This document shows positions 18,108 to 27,800 of a stretch of 42,585 nt of DNA, piece by piece (position 1 is the stretch's first letter; each line of letters begins with the position of its first letter). The notes below the pieces were generated by a model that ran no database searches, was not told the DNA's origin, and saw only the letters and a program-made list of their open reading frames with translations. Source of the DNA: Gemmatimonadota bacterium (GTDB taxonomy: Bacteria; Gemmatimonadota; Gemmatimonadetes; Longimicrobiales; Gaopeijiaceae); contig JAPPGF010000016.1 in NCBI GenBank assembly GCA_028875075.1, positions 1 to 42,585 on the forward strand, written 5' to 3'. The position numbers and the translations under genes are program-made.

Positions 18108-18707
18108 ATGACGCATTCGAACTCACCCGGGGGACGGTCGAAACGCGTGGGCCGGGCCCGGCGATCTCGGCGCTCCGCCTACCCGGTCGCGTTGATCGCT
18201 GTGGCAGGACTGATCGCTGCCGCGTGGCTGGGCCGCGAACGGTTCCAACCGGTCGTGGCCGGCGAGCCCGCTCCGGACTTCTCCGTCACGTCGATCGCCG
18301 GCGACGCGGTAGGCTTGAGGCAATACCGTGACCAGGTCGTGCTGCTGAACGTATGGGCTACCTGGTGCGAGCCCTGCAGGGACGAGATGCCCTCGATGGA
18401 GCGGCTCTACCGCGGTCTCGCCGGCGAGGCGTTCGAGATCCTCGCGGTGAGCGTGGACGAACCGGCAGATGGCGGCGTACCCGCAGAGCGGCTGAGTGCG
18501 TTCGCGACGGAATTCGACTTGAGCTTCCCGATCCTGCACAGCGCACCGGCCGCGCCCGGCAACATCCAGCAGATCTATCAGACCACGGGGGTCCCTGAGT
18601 CCTTCCTGATCGGGCGCGACGGGATCATATACCGTCGCATCTCGGGCCCGGCCACATGGGACTCCCCTCAGTACCGGGACCAGATCGTCCGTCTGCTGGG
18701 GGAATAG
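18108..18707 (+). CDS. TlpA/ResA-like membrane-anchored thioredoxin
   Basis: A 199-residue protein with one N-terminal transmembrane anchor (about 25-41) after a strongly basic leader, then a periplasmic thioredoxin fold. Seen: GEPAPDFSVTSIAGDAVGLR, VVLLNVWATWCEPCRDEMPS with the redox pair Cys87-Cys90, FEILAVSVDEPADGG and the cis-Pro loop TTGVPESFLIGRDGIIYRR. The family reduces or exchanges disulfides outside the cytoplasm, for example in cytochrome c maturation. No ccm/ccs genes are nearby. ATG 18108 has GGAG at 18100-18103. A YbbR gene begins six bases after the stop. The Cys-rich Omp85 protein encoded 4 kb downstream is a possible client (speculation). Confidence 0.92.
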   Translation: MTHSNSPGGRSKRVGRARRSRRSAYPVALIAVAGLIAAAWLGRERFQPVVAGEPAPDFSVTSIAGDAVGLRQYRDQVVLLNVWATWCEPCRDEMPSMERLYRGLAGEAFEILAVSVDEPADGGVPAERLSAFATEFDLSFPILHSAPAAPGNIQQIYQTTGVPESFLIGRDGIIYRRISGPATWDSPQYRDQIVRLLGE

Positions 18708-18713
18708 CTCGCG

Positions 18714-19679
18714 GTGGTCTCGTTGCCGCGCCTCGTACCGGGCATCATAGCCCGGAACGCGCGACTGAAGCTCGCCGCGCTGGGTCTGGCCGTCTTTCTC
18801 TGGGCATTGCTGCGCACCACCGAGCCCACCACTGGAGTCAACGTCTTCACCGTGCCCGTGCGGGCTCAGATCGCGGACCTGGCCTGGGCGCTTGAGGGAG
18901 ATCCGCAGCCCGCAGCCGTTCAGGTGAGGCTGCGCGGACCGACCGAGGAGCTCATCAGGATCGCCCGCGACGGCACGACGCTCAGGGTGCCGGTGGACAG
19001 CGTCTGGAGCGCCGACACCCTCGTCGAGCTGCGTCGCGACTGGGTAGTGCTGGGCGGTGCCACGGGACTCGTGGTCGAGGACGTGGCGCCGCCCGCCGTA
19101 CGGCTGACGCTGCAGCCCATGCTCTCCGCGGTGCTGCCCCTCGAGGTCGTCACGAGCGGGGAGCTCGACGAAGGCGTGGCGCTCGCCGCCCCGCTCACGC
19201 CCGACCCGCAAAACATCCGTGTGCGCGGACCGGCGCACCGTATCCGCGTTCTCGAGTCGGTGCGACTTCGACCGCTCGATCTGCGGGACGTGACGGAGTC
19301 CGGTGCCTATGCCGTGGCCGTCGACACCACCGGCCTCGGTGACCTGTCCGTGACTCCGCTGAACACGACGGTCGGTGTCCGCGTGGAGCCGGAGGTCACG
19401 CGGCTACTGGCGGACGTGCCGGTCGTGGTCGAAGGGGACATCGATGGCTCGTACGAGGTTATGCCCTCGGTGATCGAAGTCCAGCTCGCGGGCGCGCGCA
19501 CGCCGGTCAACGGCACGCGTCCGGAGGAGGTGCGTGCCGTGGTTGCGCTCGAGCCCGTGGCCGGGCTCGAGCCCGGCCAGACGGAAGTGGGGTCGATCAC
19601 CTTCCAGGGCGTGCCGCCGCTCGTGCGGGTGCTCTCCGTCGACGCCGACTCGATCCTGGTCCGACGGACCGCGCCGTGA
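18714..19679 (+). CDS. YbbR-domain (CdaR-like) membrane protein
   Basis: A 321-residue protein. The N-terminus matches YbbR proteins: IARNARLKLAALGLAVFLWA, giving a single transmembrane helix at about residues 14-34. Repeated extracytoplasmic YbbR beta-domains follow: VPVRAQIADLAWALEGDP, VQVRLRGPTEEL, AVLPLEVVTSGELDEG, NIRVRGPAHRIRVLESVRLR and LLADVPVVVEGDID, with about three repeats visible. In Firmicutes YbbR (CdaR) regulates the diadenylate cyclase CdaA, whose gene usually lies directly upstream. No DisA_N/CdaA gene is found here; a TlpA gene takes that place. GTG 18714 is the start. The stop overlaps the tsaD start (GTGA). Confidence 0.88.
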   Translation: MVSLPRLVPGIIARNARLKLAALGLAVFLWALLRTTEPTTGVNVFTVPVRAQIADLAWALEGDPQPAAVQVRLRGPTEELIRIARDGTTLRVPVDSVWSADTLVELRRDWVVLGGATGLVVEDVAPPAVRLTLQPMLSAVLPLEVVTSGELDEGVALAAPLTPDPQNIRVRGPAHRIRVLESVRLRPLDLRDVTESGAYAVAVDTTGLGDLSVTPLNTTVGVRVEPEVTRLLADVPVVVEGDIDGSYEVMPSVIEVQLAGARTPVNGTRPEEVRAVVALEPVAGLEPGQTEVGSITFQGVPPLVRVLSVDADSILVRRTAP

Positions 19680-20737
19680 GCCTGCTCGAGGACCCTCTCG
19701 TGCTGGGCCTCGAGACCAGCTGCGACGAGACCTCGGTCGCCGTACTAAGGGGTCGTTTCGACCTGCTCGGCCACGTGATTCTGTCTCAGGACGTCCACGA
19801 GGTGTACGGAGGAGTGGTCCCCGAGCTCGCGGCTCGCGCCCACCTGCAGCGCGTCGACGACGTGGTCGATGCCGCTCTCGCGCAGGCGGGCGTGGGTCTG
19901 CACGACGTGGATGCCTTGGCCGTCACCACGGGCCCGGGCTTGATCGGCGCCCTCCTTGTGGGCGTGAGTTGGGCTAAGGCCGCGGCATTCGCGCTGGAGC
20001 GTCCGCTCGTGGCCGTCCATCACATGGAGGCTCATCTCTTCGGGCCGGTGCTGGAGGATCCCGACGCCGAGCCACCGTTCGTGGCGCTGCTCGTGTCGGG
20101 CGGCCACTCCCTGCTCATGCACGTGCCGGAGTGGGGGCGCTATGAGCTCCTAGGCGAGACGCGCGACGACGCTGCGGGCGAAGCGTTCGACAAGGTAGCC
20201 AAGCTCCTCGGCTACCCGTATCCGGGTGGGCCGGCCATCGAGCGGGCCTCTCGAGGGGCGGACGCGGGCCGCTTCCCTCTGCCGCGTCCTATGATCAGAC
20301 CAGGCCAGAAGGCGGGCGCGGACGACTGGTTCGATTTCTCGTTCAGCGGACTCAAGACAGCGGTGGCCACCCTCGTCGGCACGCTGGAAGAGACCGACAG
20401 CTTGGAGCGCGAGCGCGCGCACGTGGCCGCGAGCTTTCAGGAGGCGGCCGTGGACGCCCTTGTCACGAAGACCATGCGGGCGGTGGATCGGACCAGGTGC
20501 CGACGCATCCTTCTGGGAGGGGGGGTGAGCGCCAACCGACGGCTGCGCGCGGAGATGGCGGCCCGGCTGGGGCCCGACGGTCGCGTGCTCTTCGCTTCGC
20601 CGCGGCTCTCGCTCGACAACGGGGCGATGGTGGCCAGGGCGGGGCTGTTCCGACTGGAACGCGGAGAGCGCGCCGGAGCGGAAATGTCGGCGGACGCGGG
20701 CCTTCCCTTTCCGGGCCTTACGCGTCGGAGGCATTGA
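19676..20737 (+). CDS. tsaD: tRNA N6-threonylcarbamoyladenosine transferase TsaD
   Basis: A 353-residue ASKHA-fold protein that transfers the threonylcarbamoyl group to A37 of ANN-decoding tRNAs, with TsaB and TsaE. Seen: LGLETSCDETSVAVL, GGVVPELAARAHLQR, VTTGPGLIGALLVGVSWAKA, the metal motif HHMEAH (115-120), VSGGHSLLMHV, GETRDDAAGEAFDKVAKLLG, FSFSGLKTAV and LGGGVSANRRLRAEM. Length and order of motifs are standard. GTG 19676 overlaps the YbbR stop, and the tsaD stop overlaps the lgt start (TGATG). tsaB, tsaE and tsaC are not in the window. Confidence 0.97.
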   Translation: MSLLEDPLVLGLETSCDETSVAVLRGRFDLLGHVILSQDVHEVYGGVVPELAARAHLQRVDDVVDAALAQAGVGLHDVDALAVTTGPGLIGALLVGVSWAKAAAFALERPLVAVHHMEAHLFGPVLEDPDAEPPFVALLVSGGHSLLMHVPEWGRYELLGETRDDAAGEAFDKVAKLLGYPYPGGPAIERASRGADAGRFPLPRPMIRPGQKAGADDWFDFSFSGLKTAVATLVGTLEETDSLERERAHVAASFQEAAVDALVTKTMRAVDRTRCRRILLGGGVSANRRLRAEMAARLGPDGRVLFASPRLSLDNGAMVARAGLFRLERGERAGAEMSADAGLPFPGLTRRRH

Positions 20738-21645
20738 TGTATCCGATCCTCTTCACTTTCCCTGCCTGGGTCCCGCTGATCGGCGGGATGCCCATCACTT
20801 CCTTCGGCGTCATGATGTTTCTCTCGTTCATGGTGGGCGGCTTGACCATGCGCCCGATCATGAGGGAAAAGGGAATCGACCCGGAGCGGGCCTGGGATGT
20901 GATCTTCATGGCCGTCATCGGCGGCATCGTCGGGGGCAAACTCTACTACGTCTTGCTCAACTGGCAGGCCACGGCGGCCGATCCCCTGGGTATGATCTTC
21001 AGCCGCGGCGGCATGGTGTGGTACGGCGGCTTCCTGGGTGCGACCGCCCTGGTCGTTTGGGACGCACGCCGTTCCGGGGTGCCGGTCGGCATGACGGCCG
21101 ATGTCGTGGCCGCCCCGCTCGCGCTCTGCTACGCCGTCGGGCGCATGGGGTGTTTCTTGGTCGGCGACGACTGGGGCCGGCCAACGGATCTGCCCTGGGG
21201 CGTCGCTTTCCCGAACGGCAGCCCACCGACTACGGTGTCGAGCATCGAGCAGTCCTTCGGCATCACCGTGGACCCGGCGCTGGTAGAGACATACGGGAGC
21301 GTGATTCCCGTCCACCCGACACAGCTGTACGAGGTGGCGCTCTCGCTGATCTTCTTCGCCGTCCTCTGGCGCCTGAGAAACCACAAGCATCGCCTGGGCT
21401 GGCTGTTCATGCTGTGGCTGGTCCTGGCGGGATCCGAGCGGTTCGTGATCGAGATCCTGCGGGTCAAGGACGACCGCTTCTTCGGTCCGTTGACCCTTGC
21501 CCAGATGATCAGCCTGGGACTGGTCGCGGTCGGCGTCTGGGGGCTGGCGCGACTACGGTCGGCCGGGGGGCCGGACATGGCCCGGACGGCGGCGTCCGGC
21601 AGGGGCGCGGCACGACGGAAGGCTCGCCGACGCGCGCGCAGGTAA
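20737..21645 (+). CDS. lgt: prolipoprotein diacylglyceryl transferase, variant signature
   Basis: A polytopic membrane protein of 302 residues, predicted to attach diacylglycerol to the lipobox Cys of prolipoproteins. ATG 20737 overlaps the tsaD stop and has GGAGG just upstream. Family features are TSFGVMMFLSFMVGGLTMRP, a GGKLYYVL segment, the central GRMGCFLVGDDWGRPTDLPW, VHPTQLYEVALSLIFF and GSERFVIEILRVKDDRFFG. The classical GRxGNFxNxE signature is altered: Cys replaces Asn and Val-Gly-Asp-Asp replaces the Asn/Glu positions. The usual H-G-G of the periplasmic loop is YGG (WYGGFLGA). This variant type is known among 'Lgt family' proteins, so activity is likely but not assured. The C-terminal 25 residues are Arg/Ala-rich. 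Confidence 0.88.
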   Translation: MYPILFTFPAWVPLIGGMPITSFGVMMFLSFMVGGLTMRPIMREKGIDPERAWDVIFMAVIGGIVGGKLYYVLLNWQATAADPLGMIFSRGGMVWYGGFLGATALVVWDARRSGVPVGMTADVVAAPLALCYAVGRMGCFLVGDDWGRPTDLPWGVAFPNGSPPTTVSSIEQSFGITVDPALVETYGSVIPVHPTQLYEVALSLIFFAVLWRLRNHKHRLGWLFMLWLVLAGSERFVIEILRVKDDRFFGPLTLAQMISLGLVAVGVWGLARLRSAGGPDMARTAASGRGAARRKARRRARR

Positions 21646-21652
21646 GCGCTTG

Positions 21653-22579
21653 ATGCTCACGCTGCTGCACGCCTCTGACCTCCATTTCGGTAAGCCGTAC
21701 AACGCGACCGCGGGGGAGGCCTTTCAGCGCGCCGCCCAGGCGGTGGCGGCGGACCTGATCGTCGTGTCGGGCGACTTCACCCAGCGCGCCAAGGTGGCCG
21801 AGTGCGAGGCCGCGCGGGCGTGGCTGGACCGGCTGCCGGACGTGCCGGTGGTCGTGACTCCCGGCAATCACGACGTGCCGCTGTATCGCGTCTTCGAGCG
21901 CCTGTTCGCTCCTTACCGAAACTACCGCAGATGGATCAGCGACGAGCTCGACTCGGTGATCCGAGTCGCCGGAGCGACCCTCGTCTCGCTGAACTCGACG
22001 GCGCCTCTGCGAGCGATCGTGAGCGGGCGGATCGACCGGCGCCAGCTCCGCTTCGCGGCCCGGGCCTTTCGCGACGCCGCCCCTGCCGACGCCCGGATTC
22101 TCGTGGCTCATCACCACCTGGCGCCCGCGCCGGACTACGAAGGGGACACGGCCCTCCGGAGGACCCCGGAGGTCCTTGACGCGCTCAACGACATGGAGGT
22201 CGATCTCGTGCTGGGCGGCCATGTTCACCGCGGGTATGTCGCGAGCTCGTTGGACGTATGCCCCAATACGGACCGCGGGCGGGGGATCGTCATCGTTCAG
22301 TGCGGGACGACCACCTCGGATCGGGGCCGCGCACGGGAGTGGGCCCGCAACAGCTTCAATGTGGTGCGGATCACGGCCGAGCGTCTCGACGTCACGCACT
22401 ACCTGTACTTTGAGGACCTGGCCCGATTCGCGCCGTCATCCATCCATGCCCTGCCCCGGAGAATCGGGCGCCATTTCCTCCGCGATGCGTTCGAGGCCCC
22501 GACGGCGCCGCGAACCGATGAGGTCGCCGAAGGGGCAGGAGCGGCCGAGCGGGCGGTCCCGCAGGACACGGCCCGGTGA
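21653..22579 (+). CDS. calcineurin-like metallophosphoesterase, CpdA-type
   Basis: A 308-residue dimetal phosphohydrolase with the complete motif set: DLHFG (Asp9, His11), VVSGDFTQRA (Asp41), TPGNHD (71-74), ARILVAHHHLAP and LVLGGHVHRGY. The order and spacing resemble cyclic-AMP phosphodiesterase CpdA and related class III enzymes. The substrate is not determined by the motifs. ATG 21653 is preferred over the adjacent TTG 21650. No signal peptide is seen, so it is cytoplasmic. The gene lies between lgt and tamA, seven bases after the lgt stop, probably in the same transcript. Confidence 0.9.
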   Translation: MLTLLHASDLHFGKPYNATAGEAFQRAAQAVAADLIVVSGDFTQRAKVAECEAARAWLDRLPDVPVVVTPGNHDVPLYRVFERLFAPYRNYRRWISDELDSVIRVAGATLVSLNSTAPLRAIVSGRIDRRQLRFAARAFRDAAPADARILVAHHHLAPAPDYEGDTALRRTPEVLDALNDMEVDLVLGGHVHRGYVASSLDVCPNTDRGRGIVIVQCGTTTSDRGRAREWARNSFNVVRITAERLDVTHYLYFEDLARFAPSSIHALPRRIGRHFLRDAFEAPTAPRTDEVAEGAGAAERAVPQDTAR

Positions 22580-22628
22580 GCCGGCCGACGGCGGACCGCG
22601 CGGCCGGTCGACCGGAGGGGGCCGCAGC

Positions 22629-24845
22629 TTGAAGGCGCTGTTCCGGACTGCGTTCGTCGCGGCGGTGCTCGCTTACCCGATAGCTGGCCAAGAAGAGGAG
22701 GCACGCGGTCGCCCGGAGGTCGTCGATGTCGTGTTCTCGGGAAACGAGAGTTTCCCCGTCGACACGCTGAAGCGTGCGATCGTCAACCGGGCCACCGAGT
22801 GCGGGACGATGTTCCTCGCGCCCTTCTGCAAGCTGGGCTTCGACTTCGCCGCCGACCGCCGCTATTTCCGGGCCGACGAGTTCGCGCGCGACGCCGTCAG
22901 GCTGCGCCTCTACTACTGGCAGCATGGATATCGCGAAGCCCAGGTCGACACGGCCAGCGTGCCGCTCGGTCCCGAGGCGATCAGTCTAGCGTTCACGATC
23001 GACGAGGGACGACCGGTCCTAGTCGACTCGATCGCGGTGCTGGCCGCAGAGGGGATCGCCACTGCTTCACTGCTGGCGGATCTGCCCCTGAGGGTCGGCC
23101 AGCCGCTAAGCGGACTCGTCGTGGAGGCGACCCGGGACACGCTGGAGAATCGGCTCCGCGACGAGGGCTTCGCGCACGCCCTCGTACTGCTCCGGACGGA
23201 CCTGCCGAGAGACGCCTACTCGGCCAGCGTGACGTTCGACGTCGATCCCGGCCCGCGCGCCCGTTTCGGCCCCATCGAGATCGTAGGCAACACCGAGCTC
23301 AGCGAGCGCGTGGTCCGGCGCATGCTGGATTTCTCCGAGGGCGACCTCTACGGCACCGCGAAGATCCTCGAGGCCCAGCAGAATCTCTTCGGCCTCGAGA
23401 TCGTCCAGTACGCCAACGTGGACACGCTCCCGACCGCGGAGCTGGATACGATCCTTCCCATGAGAGTGGAGGTCTCCGAGACCTACGAGTACCGCGTGCG
23501 TGCGGGTGCAGGTTGGAGCACGGCGGACTGCCTCACCACCGAAGCCCGCTGGGTGGCGCGCAATTTCTTCGGCGGCGCCCGTCGCCTGCAGGTGCGCGGG
23601 CGCGTGGCCAACGTGCTGTCCGAGAGCCTCCACGACAGCATGTGCGCGGATGCGGGCGTCGGGGCCTACGGCCGGCTCAACTGGCTCGTTGCGGCCGACT
23701 TCACGCAGCCGTGGATCTTCTCGCCTCGGAATTCGTTGACCTTGGGGCTCTACGGCGAGCGTACGAGTCTGCCGGACGTGTTCGTTCGCGAGGCGGTTGG
23801 TATGAATCTCGCGCTGGTGCGCTCCCTGGCACGCAATACGCCCTTCTCGCTTTCCTACCGCCCGCAGCTCTCGCGCCTCAGCGCTGCGGAGGTCTTCTTC
23901 TGCACCAGCTTCCTCGCGTGCGCCCCGTCGGACATCAACGTCGTGCAGGGCGCCAACTGGCTCGCGCCGGTCGGCGCGAGCATCTCGACCGACCGCACCG
24001 ACAACCTGCTGGATCCCAGGTCCGGATACCGGGGCGCGTTCGATCTCGAGCACGCGTCCGGATGGACCGGATCAAACTATGCGCACAATCGCGTGCTCGC
24101 CGAGCTGAGCGGCTATCACGGTGTGGGAGGCAACAGCGTGGCGGCCTTCCGCCTGCGCGCCGGCTGGGTGGGCGGCGGAGCGTTCGAACTCCTCCCGGGT
24201 GCGGGCGACGTCGTTCACCCGCTCAAGCGCTTCTACGCGGGCGGATCCAACAGCGTGCGCGGCTTCGCGCAGAACCGGCTCGGCCCGAAGGTCCTCACGG
24301 TCAGCGCCGAGAGGCTGCTGCAGACCGGCGCGGATACACTTCCCGCCTGTAGCTTTGTGGACGTGGTCGCGCTCGCCTGCGACCCCGCGACGCTGGAACA
24401 GGGCGCGTTCACACCTCAGCCGACGGGTGGGACTCGGGTGCTCGAGGCCAGCTTCGAGTATCGTTTTCCGATTACTCCCGACGCATTCGAGGGCGTCGGG
24501 TTCGTGGACGTGGGGCAGGTGTGGGACCGGGACGAGAGCGTCGATCTGAGTGCGCTCGCGTGGACGCCTGGCGTGGGAGTGCGCTACTACAGCCCCATCG
24601 GCCCGATTCGGCTGGATCTGGCGTATCGCCCGGCCCGCACCGAGCACCTGCGCATCGTGACCTCTCAGGTCGCGCCTTGCGAGGTGTCTCCTCGGCGCCC
24701 CCAGTGCACGCCGTTCGTCCTGGCTTCAGACGAGGTCGGCCCCGGGTTCGTGCTCCTGAGTGAACTAGGGCTCCTCGGGCCCACGATGCGTTTCGAGACA
24801 GAGAGCTCCTTCCAGCTGCACTTTTCAATCGGCCAGGCGTTCTAG
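22629..24845 (+). CDS. Omp85-family outer-membrane assembly protein, TamA-like
   Basis: A 738-residue protein from TTG 22629, which has GGAGG ten bases upstream and gives a good signal peptide (KALFRTAFVAAVLAYPIAGQ). About three POTRA-like domains follow: VVDVVFSGNESFPVDTLKRA (about 30-110), RPVLVDSIAVLAAEG (about 120-205) and FGPIEIVGNTELSERVVRRM (about 210-295). From about residue 295 to the end is a 16-strand-type barrel with the Omp85 lid motif FYAGGSNSVRGFAQNRLGP and a C-terminal segment ending in Phe. Three POTRAs and the tamB gene one base downstream favour TamA over BamA. Ten Cys residues, mostly in closely spaced pairs within predicted loops, are unusual for this family. Confidence 0.9.
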   Translation: MKALFRTAFVAAVLAYPIAGQEEEARGRPEVVDVVFSGNESFPVDTLKRAIVNRATECGTMFLAPFCKLGFDFAADRRYFRADEFARDAVRLRLYYWQHGYREAQVDTASVPLGPEAISLAFTIDEGRPVLVDSIAVLAAEGIATASLLADLPLRVGQPLSGLVVEATRDTLENRLRDEGFAHALVLLRTDLPRDAYSASVTFDVDPGPRARFGPIEIVGNTELSERVVRRMLDFSEGDLYGTAKILEAQQNLFGLEIVQYANVDTLPTAELDTILPMRVEVSETYEYRVRAGAGWSTADCLTTEARWVARNFFGGARRLQVRGRVANVLSESLHDSMCADAGVGAYGRLNWLVAADFTQPWIFSPRNSLTLGLYGERTSLPDVFVREAVGMNLALVRSLARNTPFSLSYRPQLSRLSAAEVFFCTSFLACAPSDINVVQGANWLAPVGASISTDRTDNLLDPRSGYRGAFDLEHASGWTGSNYAHNRVLAELSGYHGVGGNSVAAFRLRAGWVGGGAFELLPGAGDVVHPLKRFYAGGSNSVRGFAQNRLGPKVLTVSAERLLQTGADTLPACSFVDVVALACDPATLEQGAFTPQPTGGTRVLEASFEYRFPITPDAFEGVGFVDVGQVWDRDESVDLSALAWTPGVGVRYYSPIGPIRLDLAYRPARTEHLRIVTSQVAPCEVSPRRPQCTPFVLASDEVGPGFVLLSELGLLGPTMRFETESSFQLHFSIGQAF

Positions 24846-24846
24846 C

Positions 24847-27800
24847 GTGGAGCCGGCGAAACCACAGCGGCCGGCTTCCCCGCCCGCAAAGCGGCAGCTC
24901 ACGCAGCGGGTCGCGGGTGCCGCGGCCACGTGGGCCCTGCGCGGGCTCTCCGCCGCGGTGTTCGTGGTCGTTCTGGGTTTCTTCTTCCTGACCCGCACGG
25001 ATCGCGGGGTCGGCATCGTCACGGGGCACGTGCTGCCCCGCCTCGCGATCAACGGAAAGATCGAGGTGGGGGCGGCACGCTCGGAGCGTCTGCTGGAGGG
25101 CGTGCGCTTCTACGACCTGTTGATCCGAGGGAGCGACGGCCGGGCCTTCCTGCGAGCGGATTCCGTCCGCCTGCGCTACGACTGGCGCACGCTGCTGTCG
25201 GGAGACATTGCGCTCGACGCGCTCGAATTGTGGCAGCCCCTGGTCACGGTGAACCGGCTCCCGGGCGAGTCGGAGCTCAATGTGAAGCGCCTTTTCCCGC
25301 CAAGCGAGCGGGCGGTCACGTTCCGTGACGTGGCGCTGCACGCCGGCGAGATCCGAGTGCACTATCCCGTCCAGGGCAGTCCGCGCGGCCGCTGGCCCAC
25401 GGTCCCGGCGCCTGGGGGGGAGGGACGGCTCCTAAGCCATACTTTCACGGAAGTCGAGGCCCATTTTCCTTCAGTCGTGCTGCGATCGCCGGACTCTGCG
25501 GATCAGCGGGTGGAGATCGACAACTTGGCCCTCGTCGGTGAAGCGTTGGAGGGCGCGCCGCGGATCCGGGCCTTGCGCGGCGAGCTCCGCCTTCGGGAAG
25601 GCCGGATCGAGGTCGATCTGGCCCGTCTCGCTACGGACGGTTCCGAGTTCAGAGGCAGTGCTTTCGCCGAGACCCGACCTGACGGCGCTCCGGCCCGCTA
25701 CGGGTTCGACGTCGAGGCCGCAAGGATCGATCTCGCCGACCTGCGGTGGGGCGACCCGCGCGTGCCCGCCGGGAGCGCCCAAGGCGGCGTGGCGATGGAC
25801 TGGGAGAGTGGGCGCCGCCAGGTCAGCTTCCGTTCGCTCGAAGTCGCACTGGAAGGCAGCAGGATCGCACTGGACGGCGCCGTCGCGGTCTCGGACGATC
25901 GCTTCACGTTCGATGGCCTCACGGCCCGCGTCTCCCCCCTGGCGCTCGACCTGGTCGAGTCCTGGACCGGGCGTCCGCTTCCGGTGGGCGGCACAATCGA
26001 GGGGTCGGCCCGGCTGGACGGAGCCCAGGAGGAGCTGGCCGCGCAAGGACGCCTGACCCTCCAGCCGGGGCCTGACCGAGGGAGGATCACCGCCGACTTC
26101 GGCGGCCTCGTACACCTGGAGGGCGACCTCGCCGACGGGCTGGGCTTCACGGACCTGAACGCCACCCTCGACCCGTTCGACTTCGACGTGTTGAGCGAAC
26201 TGGCGGGGGGATCCGCCGTCAGCGGGGCGGGGCGGATGAGCGTGCAGGCCACGGGGCACACGTCGAGCGCCATTCGTTTCACGATCGACGTGCACCATCG
26301 CCCGCCCGGTCTGCCAGCCTCGGACATGATCGCGCACGGAAGCGTGAGTCGCCGCGGAGGAGCCTGGCTGCTGGACGTGCAGGCGGATCTGGCTCCCCTC
26401 TCGTTGACGGCGCTCAACCGGTACTATCCCGACTTTCCGTTCACGGGCGAGGTCACCGGCGCCCTGCGTGCGGACGGCCCGCTCACCGACCTCACCCTGA
26501 CGACGGATCTGGCGACTGCGGGCGGTCGCCTCGCCGTCGCGGCGCGCTTCGACGCGACCGAGCCGGGCACGCATTACGCGCTACGGGGCGAGGTTGCAGA
26601 GTTCGAGCTGTCGGAGCTGGCGCCGGACTTGCCCCGTCCCACCCGGATCACGGGCCTCGTGGCCCTGGAGGGGAGCGGTACCGACCCGGGCTCGATGACC
26701 CTCGACGCGCGCGCCCGGCTCCGAGCGTCCCGCGTCGGCGGGCTCGTGGTGGACACTGTGGCATTGGCGCTGCGCGCTCGCTCGGGCGTCCTGCACGTGG
26801 ATACCCTGGAGGGGGTCGCCGGCGGCGTCGCCGTCCAGGCGCGAGGCACGCTGGCGATGGAGGGGGACGGTCCGGAGCGCGCGGTCCAGGTCGCCTTCCA
26901 GAGCGACTCGCTCGGGCGCCTGCGGCCGCTGTGGCTCGGCGACGCGGTCATCGCCCGCGACACGCTCACCGCGCTGGATCATGAGCTGCTGCTGGCGCAG
27001 GGGGTCGACCCCGACACGTTGCCGATGCGCGCGGACGTGGAGGCCGCCGGATCGGTGCGCGGCGAACTCACGCTGCACGGCTCCGTGACGGACTTCGCGG
27101 CGCGCGGCCGAGCGGCGTTCGATCGGTTGAGGTACGGGCCCAACGTAGTGCGGAGTGCCGCCGTGACGTTCGAAGGCACCGGCCTGCCGTCTCTCGACGG
27201 CCGACTGGCGGCGCATGTGGAGATCGACACGCTCAGCGTGCTAGAGCGCCACTTCGTCGGCGCCGAGTTGGGGTTGGAGTACGCGCGGCCGGGGGGCCAG
27301 GTCGGCTTCACGCTGAGGCGTGACGGGAGCGAGGATTACACCGGCAGGGCCGCCTTCGAGGTGACCCCGACCGAGCGCAGGGTCGTGCTTGAAGAGCTCG
27401 CGCTACGCTTTGGTCAGCGCCGGTGGGCTCTCGAAGCACCGTCCGTGCTGGCCTGGAACGACCGGGACATGAGCGTCGGTGACCTCGTCATCGCGAGCTC
27501 GGCCGACTCGGTGCGCATCGAGGTGGACGGGCGGATTCCGCGGCGGGGAGACGTGGATCTGAGCGTGGACGTGAGCGGCCTGCCGCTCGCACGTCTGGGC
27601 TCGATGGCGCAGCGCGAAGACCTGGGTCTGGGCGGCAGGGTCGGCCTGACGGCCCGCATCGGCGGCATGCGCGCCGCGCCGCTCTTGGCCGGGTCGATCG
27701 AGATCACCGACCTGAGCTTCAACACGCTGACGCTCAGCCGGCTCGCCGGCGAGGTCGCCTACGCCGAGCGCACACTCCAGCTCCACGTCGCCGCCTGGCA

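Noticed and set aside
22176-22628. upstream extension of the TamA frame
   Set aside because: Overlaps the metallophosphoesterase, is Ser/Arg-rich without motifs, and the signal peptide with a ribosome-binding site begins at TTG 22629.
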